The notes under the pieces: generated by a model
Told to the model about the DNA's origin: nothing
The model's input: only the letters and a program-made list of their open reading frames with translations
The model's database searches: none
Translations under genes and position numbers: made by a program
Shown: positions 24,465-32,547 of the stretch, piece after piece
How the letters are laid out: every line of letters begins with the position of its first letter
How positions within the stretch are numbered: the stretch's first letter is position 1
DNA from: Bacteroides sp.
Lineage (GTDB): Bacteria; Bacteroidota; Bacteroidia; Bacteroidales; Muribaculaceae
Direction: 5' to 3'
NCBI GenBank assembly: GCA_014801875.1
Contig: JAAVDJ010000011.1
Location: 20,014 to 56,199, forward strand
DNA: 36,186 nt

Positions 24465-25228
24465 ACTCCTCAAGCACCGATTTAAGTATCCTGACCATCG
24501 ACCAGGGGAATTCTTCGGCGAAGGCAGTAGTGTGGAGTGGGGGAGTGCCTGTCGACTCTATCCGGATGTCGCAGCCCGCCATAGAAGAGCTGTTGCCGTT
24601 GCTTGAGAGATACGATATACGAGGATGCGCTTTTTGTAGCGTAGCCCATAATGATGCGAAATTCCTTGAGACGCTCCGCCGCCTTGTTGACGGGCGTCTC
24701 GTGGTGCTGACCCCGACGCTTCCCCTTCCGATTGGAATAAGTTATGCCTCACGACGCACTCTCGGGAGCGACCGTGTGGCGGCCGCTATCGGAGCTGTCT
24801 CGCTTTTCCCGGGAGAAGCTTTGCTCGTGGTGGATGCCGGGACAGCAGTGACCCTTGATTTCGTCTCCGCCGACGGAGTATTTCTGGGAGGCAATATCGC
24901 TCCGGGTATGTCGTTGAGGTTTGAATCATTACGTCAGGCCACCTCGCGCCTCCCGCTCGTGGAGGCGGAAGGCCCTCTTCCGGAATTCGGAGAAGACACA
25001 CTGACGGCGATACGCTGCGGAGTGGTTAGAGGAATGACAGCAGAGATAGCGGATGCTTATTCTTTAGCAGCCGAAAGATTCGGATGCCGGCGCGTCGTGA
25101 TGGCAGGGGCTGATGCCCCGATGCTCGCTCCGATGCTTGAGAAGAGGGGGATAAGTGTGGCCACTGACCCCTATCTCGTAGGTCGAGGATTGGAAAAAAT
25201 TTATACAGAAGATATTTCACAGGACTAA
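24461..25228 (+). CDS. coaX: Type III pantothenate kinase
   Basis: The 255-residue kinase phosphorylates pantothenate in the first committed step of coenzyme A synthesis. It shows ASKHA-fold motifs: ILTIDQGNSSAKA (phosphate 1), TLGSDRVAAAIGA (pantothenate site), LLVVDAGTAVTLDFV (phosphate 2), GGNIAPGMSLRFESL and VVMAGADA (adenosine). All match CoaX rather than CoaA. It follows the membrane protein with a four-base overlap and precedes the outer-membrane gene by seven bases. Confidence 0.95.
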   Translation: MNSSSTDLSILTIDQGNSSAKAVVWSGGVPVDSIRMSQPAIEELLPLLERYDIRGCAFCSVAHNDAKFLETLRRLVDGRLVVLTPTLPLPIGISYASRRTLGSDRVAAAIGAVSLFPGEALLVVDAGTAVTLDFVSADGVFLGGNIAPGMSLRFESLRQATSRLPLVEAEGPLPEFGEDTLTAIRCGVVRGMTAEIADAYSLAAERFGCRRVVMAGADAPMLAPMLEKRGISVATDPYLVGRGLEKIYTEDISQD

Positions 25229-25235
25229 ACCAATC

Positions 25236-26495
25236 ATGATGAATAGAATAAAGATTTTGGTGATAATGGCTTTGGCGGCCGTGGCGGGATTGTCGGCACA
25301 GGTGACGACTCCATATTCTATGTATGGCTACGGCGTGCTTAGCGACAGAGCCACCTCTATGCAGCGACAGATGGGCTCTGTGGGCTACGCGATGAATTCC
25401 GGCAGACAGATCAATGTCATGAACCCGGCCTCTTATGCGGCTATCGACTCCCTCACTTTCCTTTTCGATATGGGAGCGGACCTTACTTTTCTCTGGCAGA
25501 AAGATGGTGAGGCTCGTGAACACTCCACAGGAGGCGGACTTGATTACATCACAATGCAGTTTCCGATATGTAAGTTTATGGGCGGTTCGATAGGTATGCT
25601 TCCTTACTCTTCAGTAGGATACGCCTTCGGTAAAGACATACAGCATGGTGCGAAACTCAATCAGGGCTCGGGCGGTATAAATCAGGCCTACCTTGGATTG
25701 GCCGGAAAGGTGGCGGGTTTCTCGATAGGCGCCAATATCGCCTATAGCTTCGGCACCATCCGCAACGATGTCTTCAACACTCCGGACGCGCAGGGACAGA
25801 TGCTTTTCGAACATATCATGCAGATACGAGATTGGGATATCAATTTCGGAGTGCAATATACTGCCAAGCTTTCACGCACGGAGACTCTTGTGGCCGGTGT
25901 GACATACGCTCCCAAGAAGTCACTGCATGGCAAGACCTGGGAGACCAAGCAGGCCACGACACAAGACAGCAAAGCCGACACTGTGGCTTATATGAACATG
26001 AAGGGAAATTATTACACTCCGAATTCTATCGGCGTGGGTCTTTCCTACCGTCATGAGAGAACCTCCCGCTGGATGGTGGAGGCGGATTATACTTTCCAGC
26101 AGTGGTCAAAGGCGAAGTTTTCTCCTCTGTATGAACTCTCTGACCCGAAGAATCTCGTGTTCGAAGGGATGAGCTTCAATAATCGAAGCCGTTATGCCTT
26201 GGGTGGTGAATTTGTTCCGAAAATCCGAGGTAACTATTTCCAGAGAATGTCATATCGTCTTGGCGCATATTATACGGAAGATTATCTTAATATAAAAGGG
26301 AACAGTGTCAAGGAATACGGCGTGACAGCCGGCTTCGGGTTCAATACTCCCGAAGGAAAGACAATGATAAACCTCGGTGTGGAATGGAAGCATCGCTCCG
26401 CCTCGCCGCAGCAGCTCATCGCCGAGAATTATCTCAACATCACTCTTGGACTGAACTTCAACGAACTCTGGTTCTGGCAGCGTCGCATCAAATAA
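25236..26495 (+). CDS. Outer-membrane beta-barrel-like protein, conserved in Bacteroidetes
   Basis: The 419-residue protein has a signal peptide (MMNRIKILVIMALAAVAGLSA). A mature part rich in alternating aromatic and polar strands (SIGANIAYSFG, INFGVQYTAKLS, YALGGEFVPKI, MSYRLGAYYTEDYLN, INLGVEWKHRS) follows. It looks like a 12- to 14-strand barrel distantly like FadL-type channels. The start could be 25236 or the second ATG at 25239. It lies 15 bases before lptC, so it may take part in envelope biogenesis; no specific substrate is visible. Confidence 0.75.
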   Translation: MMNRIKILVIMALAAVAGLSAQVTTPYSMYGYGVLSDRATSMQRQMGSVGYAMNSGRQINVMNPASYAAIDSLTFLFDMGADLTFLWQKDGEAREHSTGGGLDYITMQFPICKFMGGSIGMLPYSSVGYAFGKDIQHGAKLNQGSGGINQAYLGLAGKVAGFSIGANIAYSFGTIRNDVFNTPDAQGQMLFEHIMQIRDWDINFGVQYTAKLSRTETLVAGVTYAPKKSLHGKTWETKQATTQDSKADTVAYMNMKGNYYTPNSIGVGLSYRHERTSRWMVEADYTFQQWSKAKFSPLYELSDPKNLVFEGMSFNNRSRYALGGEFVPKIRGNYFQRMSYRLGAYYTEDYLNIKGNSVKEYGVTAGFGFNTPEGKTMINLGVEWKHRSASPQQLIAENYLNITLGLNFNELWFWQRRIK

Positions 26496-26510
26496 ACCGT
26501 ACAACGGAGT

Positions 26511-27086
26511 ATGTGTTTGAGAAAGACAGGTCTATCCCTGGTATCGGTCGTAGCTCTCTGCATCCTGGCGGGGAGCTGCAAGGAGGAGAGTAAGATTGAT
26601 GTGACGCGAGACATCAAACCGGGCAAAATGCCATCGATGACCACTCACAACATCTCTACTCTCATTTCTGATTCCGGAGTCACTCAATACAAGATAGTGG
26701 CTCCCGTGTGGTATGTCTACGACGAAGCAGACACCCCCTACTGGTCGTTTCCGAAAGGATTGTATCTTCAGAAATTCGATCCGAAATTCAAGGTCATAGC
26801 CACTGTGGCTGCTGATTCAGCTTATTTCTACACCGTGCAGAAGCTATGGCGTCTGGAGGGAAATGTAGAAATGACCAAGGAGCCGAAGGAGCTGTTTCTT
26901 TCTCCCCGAGTTTTCTGGGACCAACGGAAACAGCAGCTTTACTCCGATACGTTCATTCATATAGAGAATGCCACCCATGTGCTCGAAGGTTCGGGATTCG
27001 AGTCAAACGACAGATTGACAGATTATCGTATCTTGCACCCCACAGGAATTTTTCCTGTCAATAGAGACAACCTGCGACCCAACTGA
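26511..27086 (+). CDS. lptC: LPS export protein LptC
   Basis: The 191-residue protein has a lipobox (ILAGSC, Cys 23). The body, TLISDSGVTQYKIVAPVWYVYD... YFYTVQKLWRLEGNVEM... IHIENATHVLEGSGFESNDRL, follows the LptC beta-jellyroll pattern (the 'SxSGxxxxxLxxP' start and the 'GxGFxSN/D' end). LptC passes lipopolysaccharide from the LptB2FG transporter to LptA. The lipoprotein anchor replaces the transmembrane helix of the E. coli protein, as is common in Bacteroidetes. 14 bases before the CNNM gene. Confidence 0.85.
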   Translation: MCLRKTGLSLVSVVALCILAGSCKEESKIDVTRDIKPGKMPSMTTHNISTLISDSGVTQYKIVAPVWYVYDEADTPYWSFPKGLYLQKFDPKFKVIATVAADSAYFYTVQKLWRLEGNVEMTKEPKELFLSPRVFWDQRKQQLYSDTFIHIENATHVLEGSGFESNDRLTDYRILHPTGIFPVNRDNLRPN

Positions 27087-27100
27087 TAAGTTATATAGAT

Positions 27101-28363
27101 ATGGAATTCACAACAGCTATTATAGTGACCATCCTTGCCCTCCTTCTCTCTGCCCTTTTCTCAGGGTCGGAGATTGCTTTTGTGCAGTCAAGCAAGGTCA
27201 GGATGGAAATAGATGCCGAGAGGGGAGGAGTGGTAGACCGTATCATTCGGGGCTTCGCCCGACATGAGGATATGTTCATATCCACGTTGCTTGTGGGCAA
27301 CAACATTGTGCTCGTGGTCTATGGTATCACATTCTCCATCATAATTAATCCGTTTCTTTCGAAATGGTTTCACAACGAGGCGCTGGTGCTCATCTGCAAC
27401 ACCATTCTATCAACCGGCGTTGTGCTCATAGCCGGAGAGTTTATGCCGAAGACAGCCTTCCGCATAAATCCAAATTTCATGATACGCCTCTTCGCGCTTC
27501 CGCTATACCTTATATATTGGGTGCTTTACCCAGTTTCACTCCTTGTCTCAGGAATATCCAAGGGGCTGATGAAGCTGTTCGGAATCTCTGCAGAAGAGGG
27601 TCAGGCAGACCGGCTCACCATCGAGGAGCTTGATGATTATCTCCAGCACCTTGACGAGCATACGGGCAAAGAGGAAGTTGAGAATGAGGTCAAGATTTTC
27701 CGCAATGCCATAGACTTCAAAGACACCACTATGGCCGAGTGTATGATTCCCCGGAATGAGATTGTGGCTGTCGGGATTGAATCAGTGACCCGCGAAGAGT
27801 TGATTCGAAAGTTTATCGCGACCGGGCTTTCCAAGATTGTGGTGTATAAGGAGGATATAGACGATGTGGTAGGGTATATTCATCTTGCGGAGCTGTTTAA
27901 TGTGGAGTCTGACTGGCGTCGCCATCTGAAGCCTGTCATCTTCACGCCGGAGACCATGCTTGCCAACAAGATGATGCGCCGTATGCTTTCCGAGAAGAAA
28001 TCTATGGCTATTATTGTGGATGAGTTCGGAGGGACTGCCGGGCTTGCTACGCTTGAAGACCTCGTGGAGGAGATTTTCGGAGAAATAGAAGACGAGCATG
28101 ACCGCAAGCGACTCCTTGCCCGTGAGGTGTCTCCCGGAGAATATGAATTCAGCGGGCGAGCGGAGATAGAAAGCATCAATGAGGAGTTTGATCTTGACCT
28201 TCGCGAATCGGAGGCATATCATACTCTTGGAGGGTATATCCTCGACCGTTTGGGAGAACTTCCGAAGCAGGGAGACGACTTTGAGATAGACGGCCTTCGA
28301 TTTTCAATAATCCGCATGGCTGCTACAAGAATTGAGCTCGTGAGGGTAACCAAAGTTCAATAA
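27101..28363 (+). CDS. CNNM/HlyC-CorC family membrane protein with CBS domains
   Basis: The 420-residue protein has a DUF21 transmembrane domain (residues ~1-190, LFSGSEIAFVQSS... STLLVGNNIVLVVYG), a CBS pair (about 205-325, IPRNEIVAVGIESVTREEL... VDEFGGTAGLATLEDLVEEIFGEI) and a C-terminal CorC_HlyC domain (about 340-415, FDLDLRESEAYHTLGGYILDRLGELPKQGDDF). Related proteins move Mg or other divalent cations, and the Flavobacterium GldE lipoprotein-gliding factor is in this family. Last gene of the run, ending before the hairpins at 28386-28423. Confidence 0.9.
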   Translation: MEFTTAIIVTILALLLSALFSGSEIAFVQSSKVRMEIDAERGGVVDRIIRGFARHEDMFISTLLVGNNIVLVVYGITFSIIINPFLSKWFHNEALVLICNTILSTGVVLIAGEFMPKTAFRINPNFMIRLFALPLYLIYWVLYPVSLLVSGISKGLMKLFGISAEEGQADRLTIEELDDYLQHLDEHTGKEEVENEVKIFRNAIDFKDTTMAECMIPRNEIVAVGIESVTREELIRKFIATGLSKIVVYKEDIDDVVGYIHLAELFNVESDWRRHLKPVIFTPETMLANKMMRRMLSEKKSMAIIVDEFGGTAGLATLEDLVEEIFGEIEDEHDRKRLLAREVSPGEYEFSGRAEIESINEEFDLDLRESEAYHTLGGYILDRLGELPKQGDDFEIDGLRFSIIRMAATRIELVRVTKVQ

Positions 28364-28385
28364 AAATGTAAAAAAACGGGACAAT

Positions 28386-28423
28386 AAGAGGTTTTGGAAA
28401 ACTCAAAACCTCTTTTGAGTTTT
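28386..28423 (+). terminator. Overlapping hairpins terminating the CNNM operon
   Basis: AAGAGGTTTTG (28386-28396) pairs with 28404-28414. A second stem, AAAACTCAAAA (28398-28408) with TTTTGAGTTTT (28413-28423), shares bases with the first, so only one can form at a time. The second ends in a T-run. Confidence 0.65.
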
Positions 28424-28447
28424 ATTGAACAAATTCTTTCAAATTAT

Positions 28448-28479
28448 TTTGGTATAGTGGTATTATTCACTTATCTTTG
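28448..28479 (+). promoter_or_regulatory. Promoter for the second ECF sigma gene
   Basis: TTTG at 28448-28451, 20-base spacer and TATCTTTG at 28472-28479, a perfect Bacteroidetes primary-sigma promoter. Confidence 0.8.
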
Positions 28480-28528
28480 CAGTGAGATAATGATTACAAT
28501 TATAAACAACCTAATTAGTTCGCACTAA

Positions 28529-29035
28529 ATGAGCAGCAAACCATCTTTCGTAACATCGGTACTTGGAATGCAGGCAAATTTACGATCTTTCGCCTTGAAG
28601 CTTACCCTTGATAAGGATGAAGCTCATGACTTGGTGCAGGATACCACCCTAAAAGCTCTCAGTAATGAGGAAAAGTTTGTCGACAACACAAACTTCAAGG
28701 GCTGGATGCTGACCATCATGCGTAACATCTTCATCAACAATTACAGGAAGAGCACGCGGGAGAACACGATGACCGACAATACGGAGGATCTCTATCACCT
28801 AAACCTGAGTCAGGAGTCCGGTCTTGAAACGCCTGACGGCGCTTACGCTGTTAATGAAATTTCCCGGATTCTGGCCGGTTTCCCCGCTGATTATCGCGAG
28901 CCGTTTTCTCTCCATGTAGCAGGGTATAAGTATGAGGAGATTGCTGAATCCCTCAATATGCCTCTCGGTACAGTTAAGAGCAGAATCTTTTTTACCAGAA
29001 AGAAGCTTCGGGAAATCCTTAAGGATTATCGTTAA
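28529..29035 (+). CDS. ECF-type RNA polymerase sigma factor (copy B)
   Basis: The 168-residue protein, the same length as the paralog at 22675-23181, has sigma region 2 (EAHDLVQDTTLKALSN... FKGWMLTIMRNIFINNYRKS) and region 4 (DYREPFSLHVAGYKYEEIAESLNMPLGTVKSRIFFTRKKLREILKDY). The shared EDLYHLNLSQESGL linker shows the two arose by duplication. Unlike copy A it has a clear TATCTTTG promoter and its own terminator. No anti-sigma gene is adjacent; a small outer-membrane beta-barrel gene follows at 29209. Confidence 0.95.
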   Translation: MSSKPSFVTSVLGMQANLRSFALKLTLDKDEAHDLVQDTTLKALSNEEKFVDNTNFKGWMLTIMRNIFINNYRKSTRENTMTDNTEDLYHLNLSQESGLETPDGAYAVNEISRILAGFPADYREPFSLHVAGYKYEEIAESLNMPLGTVKSRIFFTRKKLREILKDYR

Positions 29036-29078
29036 TCTTTCGGTGAAGCCCGCGGGAAGTACTCGTAATCTCATTGTT

Positions 29079-29110
29079 GCCGACCTCTCTCCAGAGGTCG
29101 GCTTCTTTAA
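29079..29110 (+). terminator. Intrinsic terminator after ECF sigma copy B
   Basis: GCCGACCTC (29079-29087) pairs perfectly with 29094-29102, six-base loop, then a T-rich tail. Confidence 0.75.
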
Positions 29111-29208
29111 TTTTTGAACATTTTATTGTTTTAATTGGTTATATCGATAAATCGATTGGTAAGTATGCCTTTTAATTTGATTATTCACTTTTTTAATTCT
29201 GTTTGATT

Positions 29209-29703
29209 ATGAAGAAACTTTTACTATCTTGCGCACTTATAGCTGCCGGTTCCGTTGCTGCTTTTGCTGATAACAATATGGGTATTGGTGTGAATATAGG
29301 GGCTGCTCCTGTGATTGAAGGATCCGGTTCACCCACGAACTTCATCCTTGGCGTCAAATATCAGTACCAACCCACAAATATTATCCGCCTGGAGGCTGAT
29401 GTGGATTTTGGTCTGAAAAGCAAAGGCACCAGTACATTCAATGCGATGGCAAACGTTCATTTTATGATTCCCGTCGCAAACAGCTTCTATATGTATCCGC
29501 TGGCAGGTATCGGATATGGTCGTCTTTCCCATGATGTCGGAGGAAATGTGAATGCTACTTATGATAAGTTCGCTTTCAATGTCGGTATCGGTGCGGAATA
29601 TGAAATTACACGCAACTTCGGAGTGGATTTTGAGTTCAAATACCAGTATATGGCCGACTACAACCGTTTGCCGATTCTCGTAGGAGCAACATATAAGTTC
29701 TAA
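29209..29703 (+). CDS. Small outer-membrane beta-barrel protein
   Basis: The 164-residue protein, counted from the ATG at 29209, has a signal peptide (MKKLLLSCALIAAGSVAAFA). The mature part resembles an eight-stranded OmpA/OmpX-type barrel: strands such as IRLEADVDFGLKS, FMIPVANSFYMYPLAGIGYG and GVDFEFKYQYMADYN end in a C-terminal ATYKF, the terminal-Phe signal for barrel insertion. It stands alone between two terminators. It could be a target of the adjacent ECF sigma factor (inference from position only). Confidence 0.8.
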   Translation: MKKLLLSCALIAAGSVAAFADNNMGIGVNIGAAPVIEGSGSPTNFILGVKYQYQPTNIIRLEADVDFGLKSKGTSTFNAMANVHFMIPVANSFYMYPLAGIGYGRLSHDVGGNVNATYDKFAFNVGIGAEYEITRNFGVDFEFKYQYMADYNRLPILVGATYKF

Positions 29704-29729
29704 AAAACAGTTTTTCTTATAAATTTTAG

Positions 29730-29760
29730 GGGAGATTCCTTCGGGGAGTCTCCCTTTTTT
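29730..29760 (+). terminator. Intrinsic terminator after the barrel gene
   Basis: GGGAGA (29730-29735) pairs with TCTCCC (29749-29754), extended inside by TC/GA-type pairs around a TTCGG loop, then TTTTTT. Confidence 0.8.
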
Positions 29761-29772
29761 CTTGCCATTCTG

Positions 29773-29801
29773 TTGGAAGTCAAATTATTTTATTAATTTT
29801 G
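29773..29801 (+). promoter_or_regulatory. Promoter for the TPR regulator gene
   Basis: TTG at 29773-29775 and TAATTTTG at 29794-29801; spacer 18 bases. Confidence 0.5.
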
Positions 29802-29869
29802 AGGATTGAAAAGAATGGGGGTCATTTGATGAGACATTTTAATCTCCAAAATAAAAAATAAATACGCAG

Positions 29870-31585
29870 ATGAGTATTAAGAGGTGTATAAGCTGTGGGT
29901 TTGTCTGGTTATTCTTCCTTAGCATGATGTTTGTCGGATGCAACCAACAGACAGAGGCGTGGTTGGAAATGGATGAGGCTGAGGCGTTGATGCAGGAGAA
30001 ACCTGATTCCTCTCTTGTAATTCTTAATAATATCACGACCTCCTCATTGCAGGGGAAGAAGGAGAAGGCAAGGTATGCTCTGCTTAAATCGATGGCATTG
30101 GATAAGAATTACATTGACACCACCAACTTCGATGTGCTGCAACCTGCGATCGATTATTATCCCAAGCATGGGACAGCGGATGAAAAACTCCGCACTTATT
30201 ATTATCAAGGTCGTATTTATCAGAATATGAACAATCCTTCACAGGCTCTGGAATGTTTCCTGAAGGGGGAAGATTTGGGAAAGGACATCGCTGATTCTAT
30301 AGTGTTCGCCCATTTGCTTACGGCACAGGGAACCATTTATTTTAGACAATACAATACCGATAAACTAATCGACTTGAACCTCAGAGCCGGAGATATCTAT
30401 ATGAAGAAGGGAAAGGTATGGTATGGATTGAAAGGCTATCTAAGCGCTTTGGATGCTGCCAATGTTAAACGCAACAAGAGTTTATGTGATAGTATAATGA
30501 AGTTGGTAGACAAAATAATTGAGGAACATCCTCAATTAAGAGTCCGTACCTTGCCCTCTGTGATAACTTATACAATAAAGTTTTCTTCAAAACAGGAGTT
30601 GGAGAAATTGCTTGATTCGGTAAAGGATGAAGATCTCCCGGACTATATAAAAATGAGTGTAGCCAATGGTTATAATGAATTAGGGGAGGGGGATAGAGCC
30701 CTTGGTTGGCTTACCGATCTGAATGTTGAGGGAGGAGATTCATTAAGGTATACGGCTATATTGATGGAGTCGTTGGAGTTGACGGGAGATTATGCCGGAG
30801 CTTTCAAGACCCTTCGGTCATATTTGCGATTGTCGGAAAAACGTTCATTAGATATTATCCGGGATGATGCTGTCTTCGCAGAAAAGCGACATAAGTTGGA
30901 GACTGAGAATCTCCGACAAATAAATAAAAAAAATAGCATTATATGGGGGTGCGTAAGTGGTGTGGTGATAGTCGTGAGTATGATAGGGTGGTTGCTTACC
31001 CGGCAACGGCTTCTTAGAACCGAGAAGGAGAGGATAGAGGAAAGGGCATCATTGTTAGAGTTGCAAAATAAATTCAATGAGGAGGAGAAAGAGAAACTGA
31101 AAGCAGAAATGGTTGCTCTCAGGTTGATTAAACAGGGGTTGGAGGAAGAAAAGGAGGATCTTGCCAATGCAGTTAATCAGCAGAAGGAGATTGGGGAAAA
31201 AGTGAAGAAGGTGTTGCAGGAACGAGTCGGTATCCTTAATGGACTCCTGTCGCAGGAACTGTCTTCACCAAGGAAACCGAACTCTTCTTTGGACAAACGC
31301 ATTGCTATAATATATGAGGACAGGGCTGCCTTTATAATAGCGACACGGAAAGCTTTTGAGGTGTCTCATCCAAGTTTTATTGAGCATTTGGTGTTCCGAG
31401 GGTTGACAGAGGAAGAAATCAATTATGTCTGCCTCTATGCGGTTGGTCTCAATGGCAAAAATGTGGGTGACTATATGAAAATGAAGGGCCATTATAATCT
31501 CAGCAGTGCCATAAGGAAAAAGCTGGGACTGGATGAACACGCCACTAATTTAGGCATTCACATACGCCGTCTTTTGAACGAATAA
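29870..31585 (+). CDS. Membrane TPR regulator with coiled coil and C-terminal HTH-like domain
   Basis: The 571-residue protein starts with a lipoprotein-like signal (FVGC around residue 24). A periplasmic tetratricopeptide array follows (about 30-340; YYYQGRIYQNMNNPSQALECFLKG). Next come one transmembrane helix (about 353-372, IIWGCVSGVVIVVSMIGWLL), a long Glu/Lys coiled coil (about 375-465) and a C-terminal helical domain (RGLTEEEINYVCLYAVGLNGKNVGDYM... IRKKLGLDEHATNLGIHIRRLLNE) that looks like a winged or LuxR-like DNA-binding module. This architecture is common in Bacteroidales beside DUF3244 and peptide-export genes, where it probably senses an envelope signal and controls them. Here it precedes the DUF3244-precursor-maturase-exporter set. 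Confidence 0.8.
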   Translation: MSIKRCISCGFVWLFFLSMMFVGCNQQTEAWLEMDEAEALMQEKPDSSLVILNNITTSSLQGKKEKARYALLKSMALDKNYIDTTNFDVLQPAIDYYPKHGTADEKLRTYYYQGRIYQNMNNPSQALECFLKGEDLGKDIADSIVFAHLLTAQGTIYFRQYNTDKLIDLNLRAGDIYMKKGKVWYGLKGYLSALDAANVKRNKSLCDSIMKLVDKIIEEHPQLRVRTLPSVITYTIKFSSKQELEKLLDSVKDEDLPDYIKMSVANGYNELGEGDRALGWLTDLNVEGGDSLRYTAILMESLELTGDYAGAFKTLRSYLRLSEKRSLDIIRDDAVFAEKRHKLETENLRQINKKNSIIWGCVSGVVIVVSMIGWLLTRQRLLRTEKERIEERASLLELQNKFNEEEKEKLKAEMVALRLIKQGLEEEKEDLANAVNQQKEIGEKVKKVLQERVGILNGLLSQELSSPRKPNSSLDKRIAIIYEDRAAFIIATRKAFEVSHPSFIEHLVFRGLTEEEINYVCLYAVGLNGKNVGDYMKMKGHYNLSSAIRKKLGLDEHATNLGIHIRRLLNE

Positions 31586-31623
31586 AATGGAGCTGACTCA
31601 TACCAAAAGGAGTCAGCTCCATT
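31586..31623 (+). terminator. Intrinsic terminator overlapping the regulator's 3' end
   Basis: AATGGAGCTGACTC (31586-31599) pairs perfectly with 31610-31623. It separates the regulator from the peptide genes. Confidence 0.75.
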
Positions 31624-31799
31624 GTTTATTATAGCCAAATTAAACTTTGGCGAGCCGTTTTAAACTTTAGATAATTGGCTTGTTTGCAACTTTCAGAAAA
31701 TAAATTTGTTAGAATTTAGAAATGAAACTTTCATACTTGTGTATAAACTTAAAATGTGGTTATTTTGCACTCAAAATCGAACTAAATCAAGAGTGAGAA

Positions 31800-32162
31800 A
31801 TGAAGAAATTTTACATGGCCGTTGCGCTATTCTTTCTCTCATTGCTGAGCGTGTCGGCGAGAGGAGAAGAGGTCATAATTGACTATAATAAGAATGATCC
31901 CTCCTATCAGGGTGAAAAAGTAAATAGGATGCCCATGAGGATTCCTGTTCAAGTAAGCTATGATATAACAAAAGGTATCATAGAAGTTGAATGTGCGTCC
32001 CTGCAGGAAGGAATGATTTATATTTATGATGAGTATGGCGCTCTTGTTGGCTATGCCTCAAATCTGAACGCAGTCTTCCCGGTCTATTTCCCGGCCATCT
32101 ACTATATCCATTTGGAAGGGGAGAATTGGATTGGTAATGGAGTTATAAACGGGTTTTCTTGA
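31800..32162 (+). CDS. DUF3244-like small secreted protein
   Basis: The 120-residue protein has a signal peptide (MKKFYMAVALFFLSLLSVSA). The short beta-rich mature domain (IPVQVSYDITKGIIEVECASLQEGMIYIYDEYGALVGYA... YYIHLEGENWIGNGVINGF) matches the DUF3244 pattern of Bacteroidales, a small immunoglobulin-like fold. It lies 78 bases before the precursor peptide and may be cotranscribed. It could be an immunity, export-accessory or surface protein; none of these is shown by the sequence. A TAnnTTTG-like element (TATTTTG near 31761) is imperfect. Confidence 0.7.
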   Translation: MKKFYMAVALFFLSLLSVSARGEEVIIDYNKNDPSYQGEKVNRMPMRIPVQVSYDITKGIIEVECASLQEGMIYIYDEYGALVGYASNLNAVFPVYFPAIYYIHLEGENWIGNGVINGFS

Positions 32163-32240
32163 ATAAGAACGAAAGAAAAAATCGTAGAGACGAAAATAAA
32201 ACTGACAGTTATGTTGACTGTCTTTAATAAATATTTCATT

Positions 32241-32507
32241 ATGAAACAAACAGATCAAATTGCTGATTTCATCGATTCTCTCGGAGAGGATTCGATGCTG
32301 AAGGAGGAGCAATCCTTTCTGCTCTCTCCGGAAGTGAATGCCATGGGTGCAGGTCCTGGCGATAACGGAGGTTCTTGTGTTAATGCAGTTACAGATAATT
32401 GTAGCCATAAAAATGGTGGAGATTGCTCTAATTCAAAAGGAGCATGTAACGGTGCTGACAACAAGAAGGCATGTAGAAACCTCCCAGAAGAGTTTATGTC
32501 CTGCTGA
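32241..32507 (+). CDS. RiPP precursor peptide with six-cysteine core
   Basis: The 88-residue peptide, counted from the ATG at 32241, has a leader MKQTDQIADFIDSLGEDSML then KEEQSFLLSPEVNAMGAG. Residues at -4 (Met), -7 (Val), -8 (Glu) and -12 (Leu) relative to a cut after MGAG match the double-glycine leader pattern read by C39 peptidases, although -2 is Ala. The core, about 50 residues, has Cys at 46, 54, 62, 69, 78 and 88, with recurring NGG-S/D-C and C-x-N phrases and no Trp or Tyr. Such Bacteroidales precursors are usually modified by a neighbouring radical SAM maturase. The alternative start at 32211 adds ten residues not typical of the leader. 40 bases before the maturase gene. Confidence 0.8.
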   Translation: MKQTDQIADFIDSLGEDSMLKEEQSFLLSPEVNAMGAGPGDNGGSCVNAVTDNCSHKNGGDCSNSKGACNGADNKKACRNLPEEFMSC

Positions 32508-32547
32508 ATTAAATTTTCCTGAACTATCCTATCTATTGATTCCTATC

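Noticed and set aside
32338-32547. Longer start of the radical SAM gene
   Set aside because: The extra 70 residues are read from another frame of the precursor gene and do not resemble maturase sequence.
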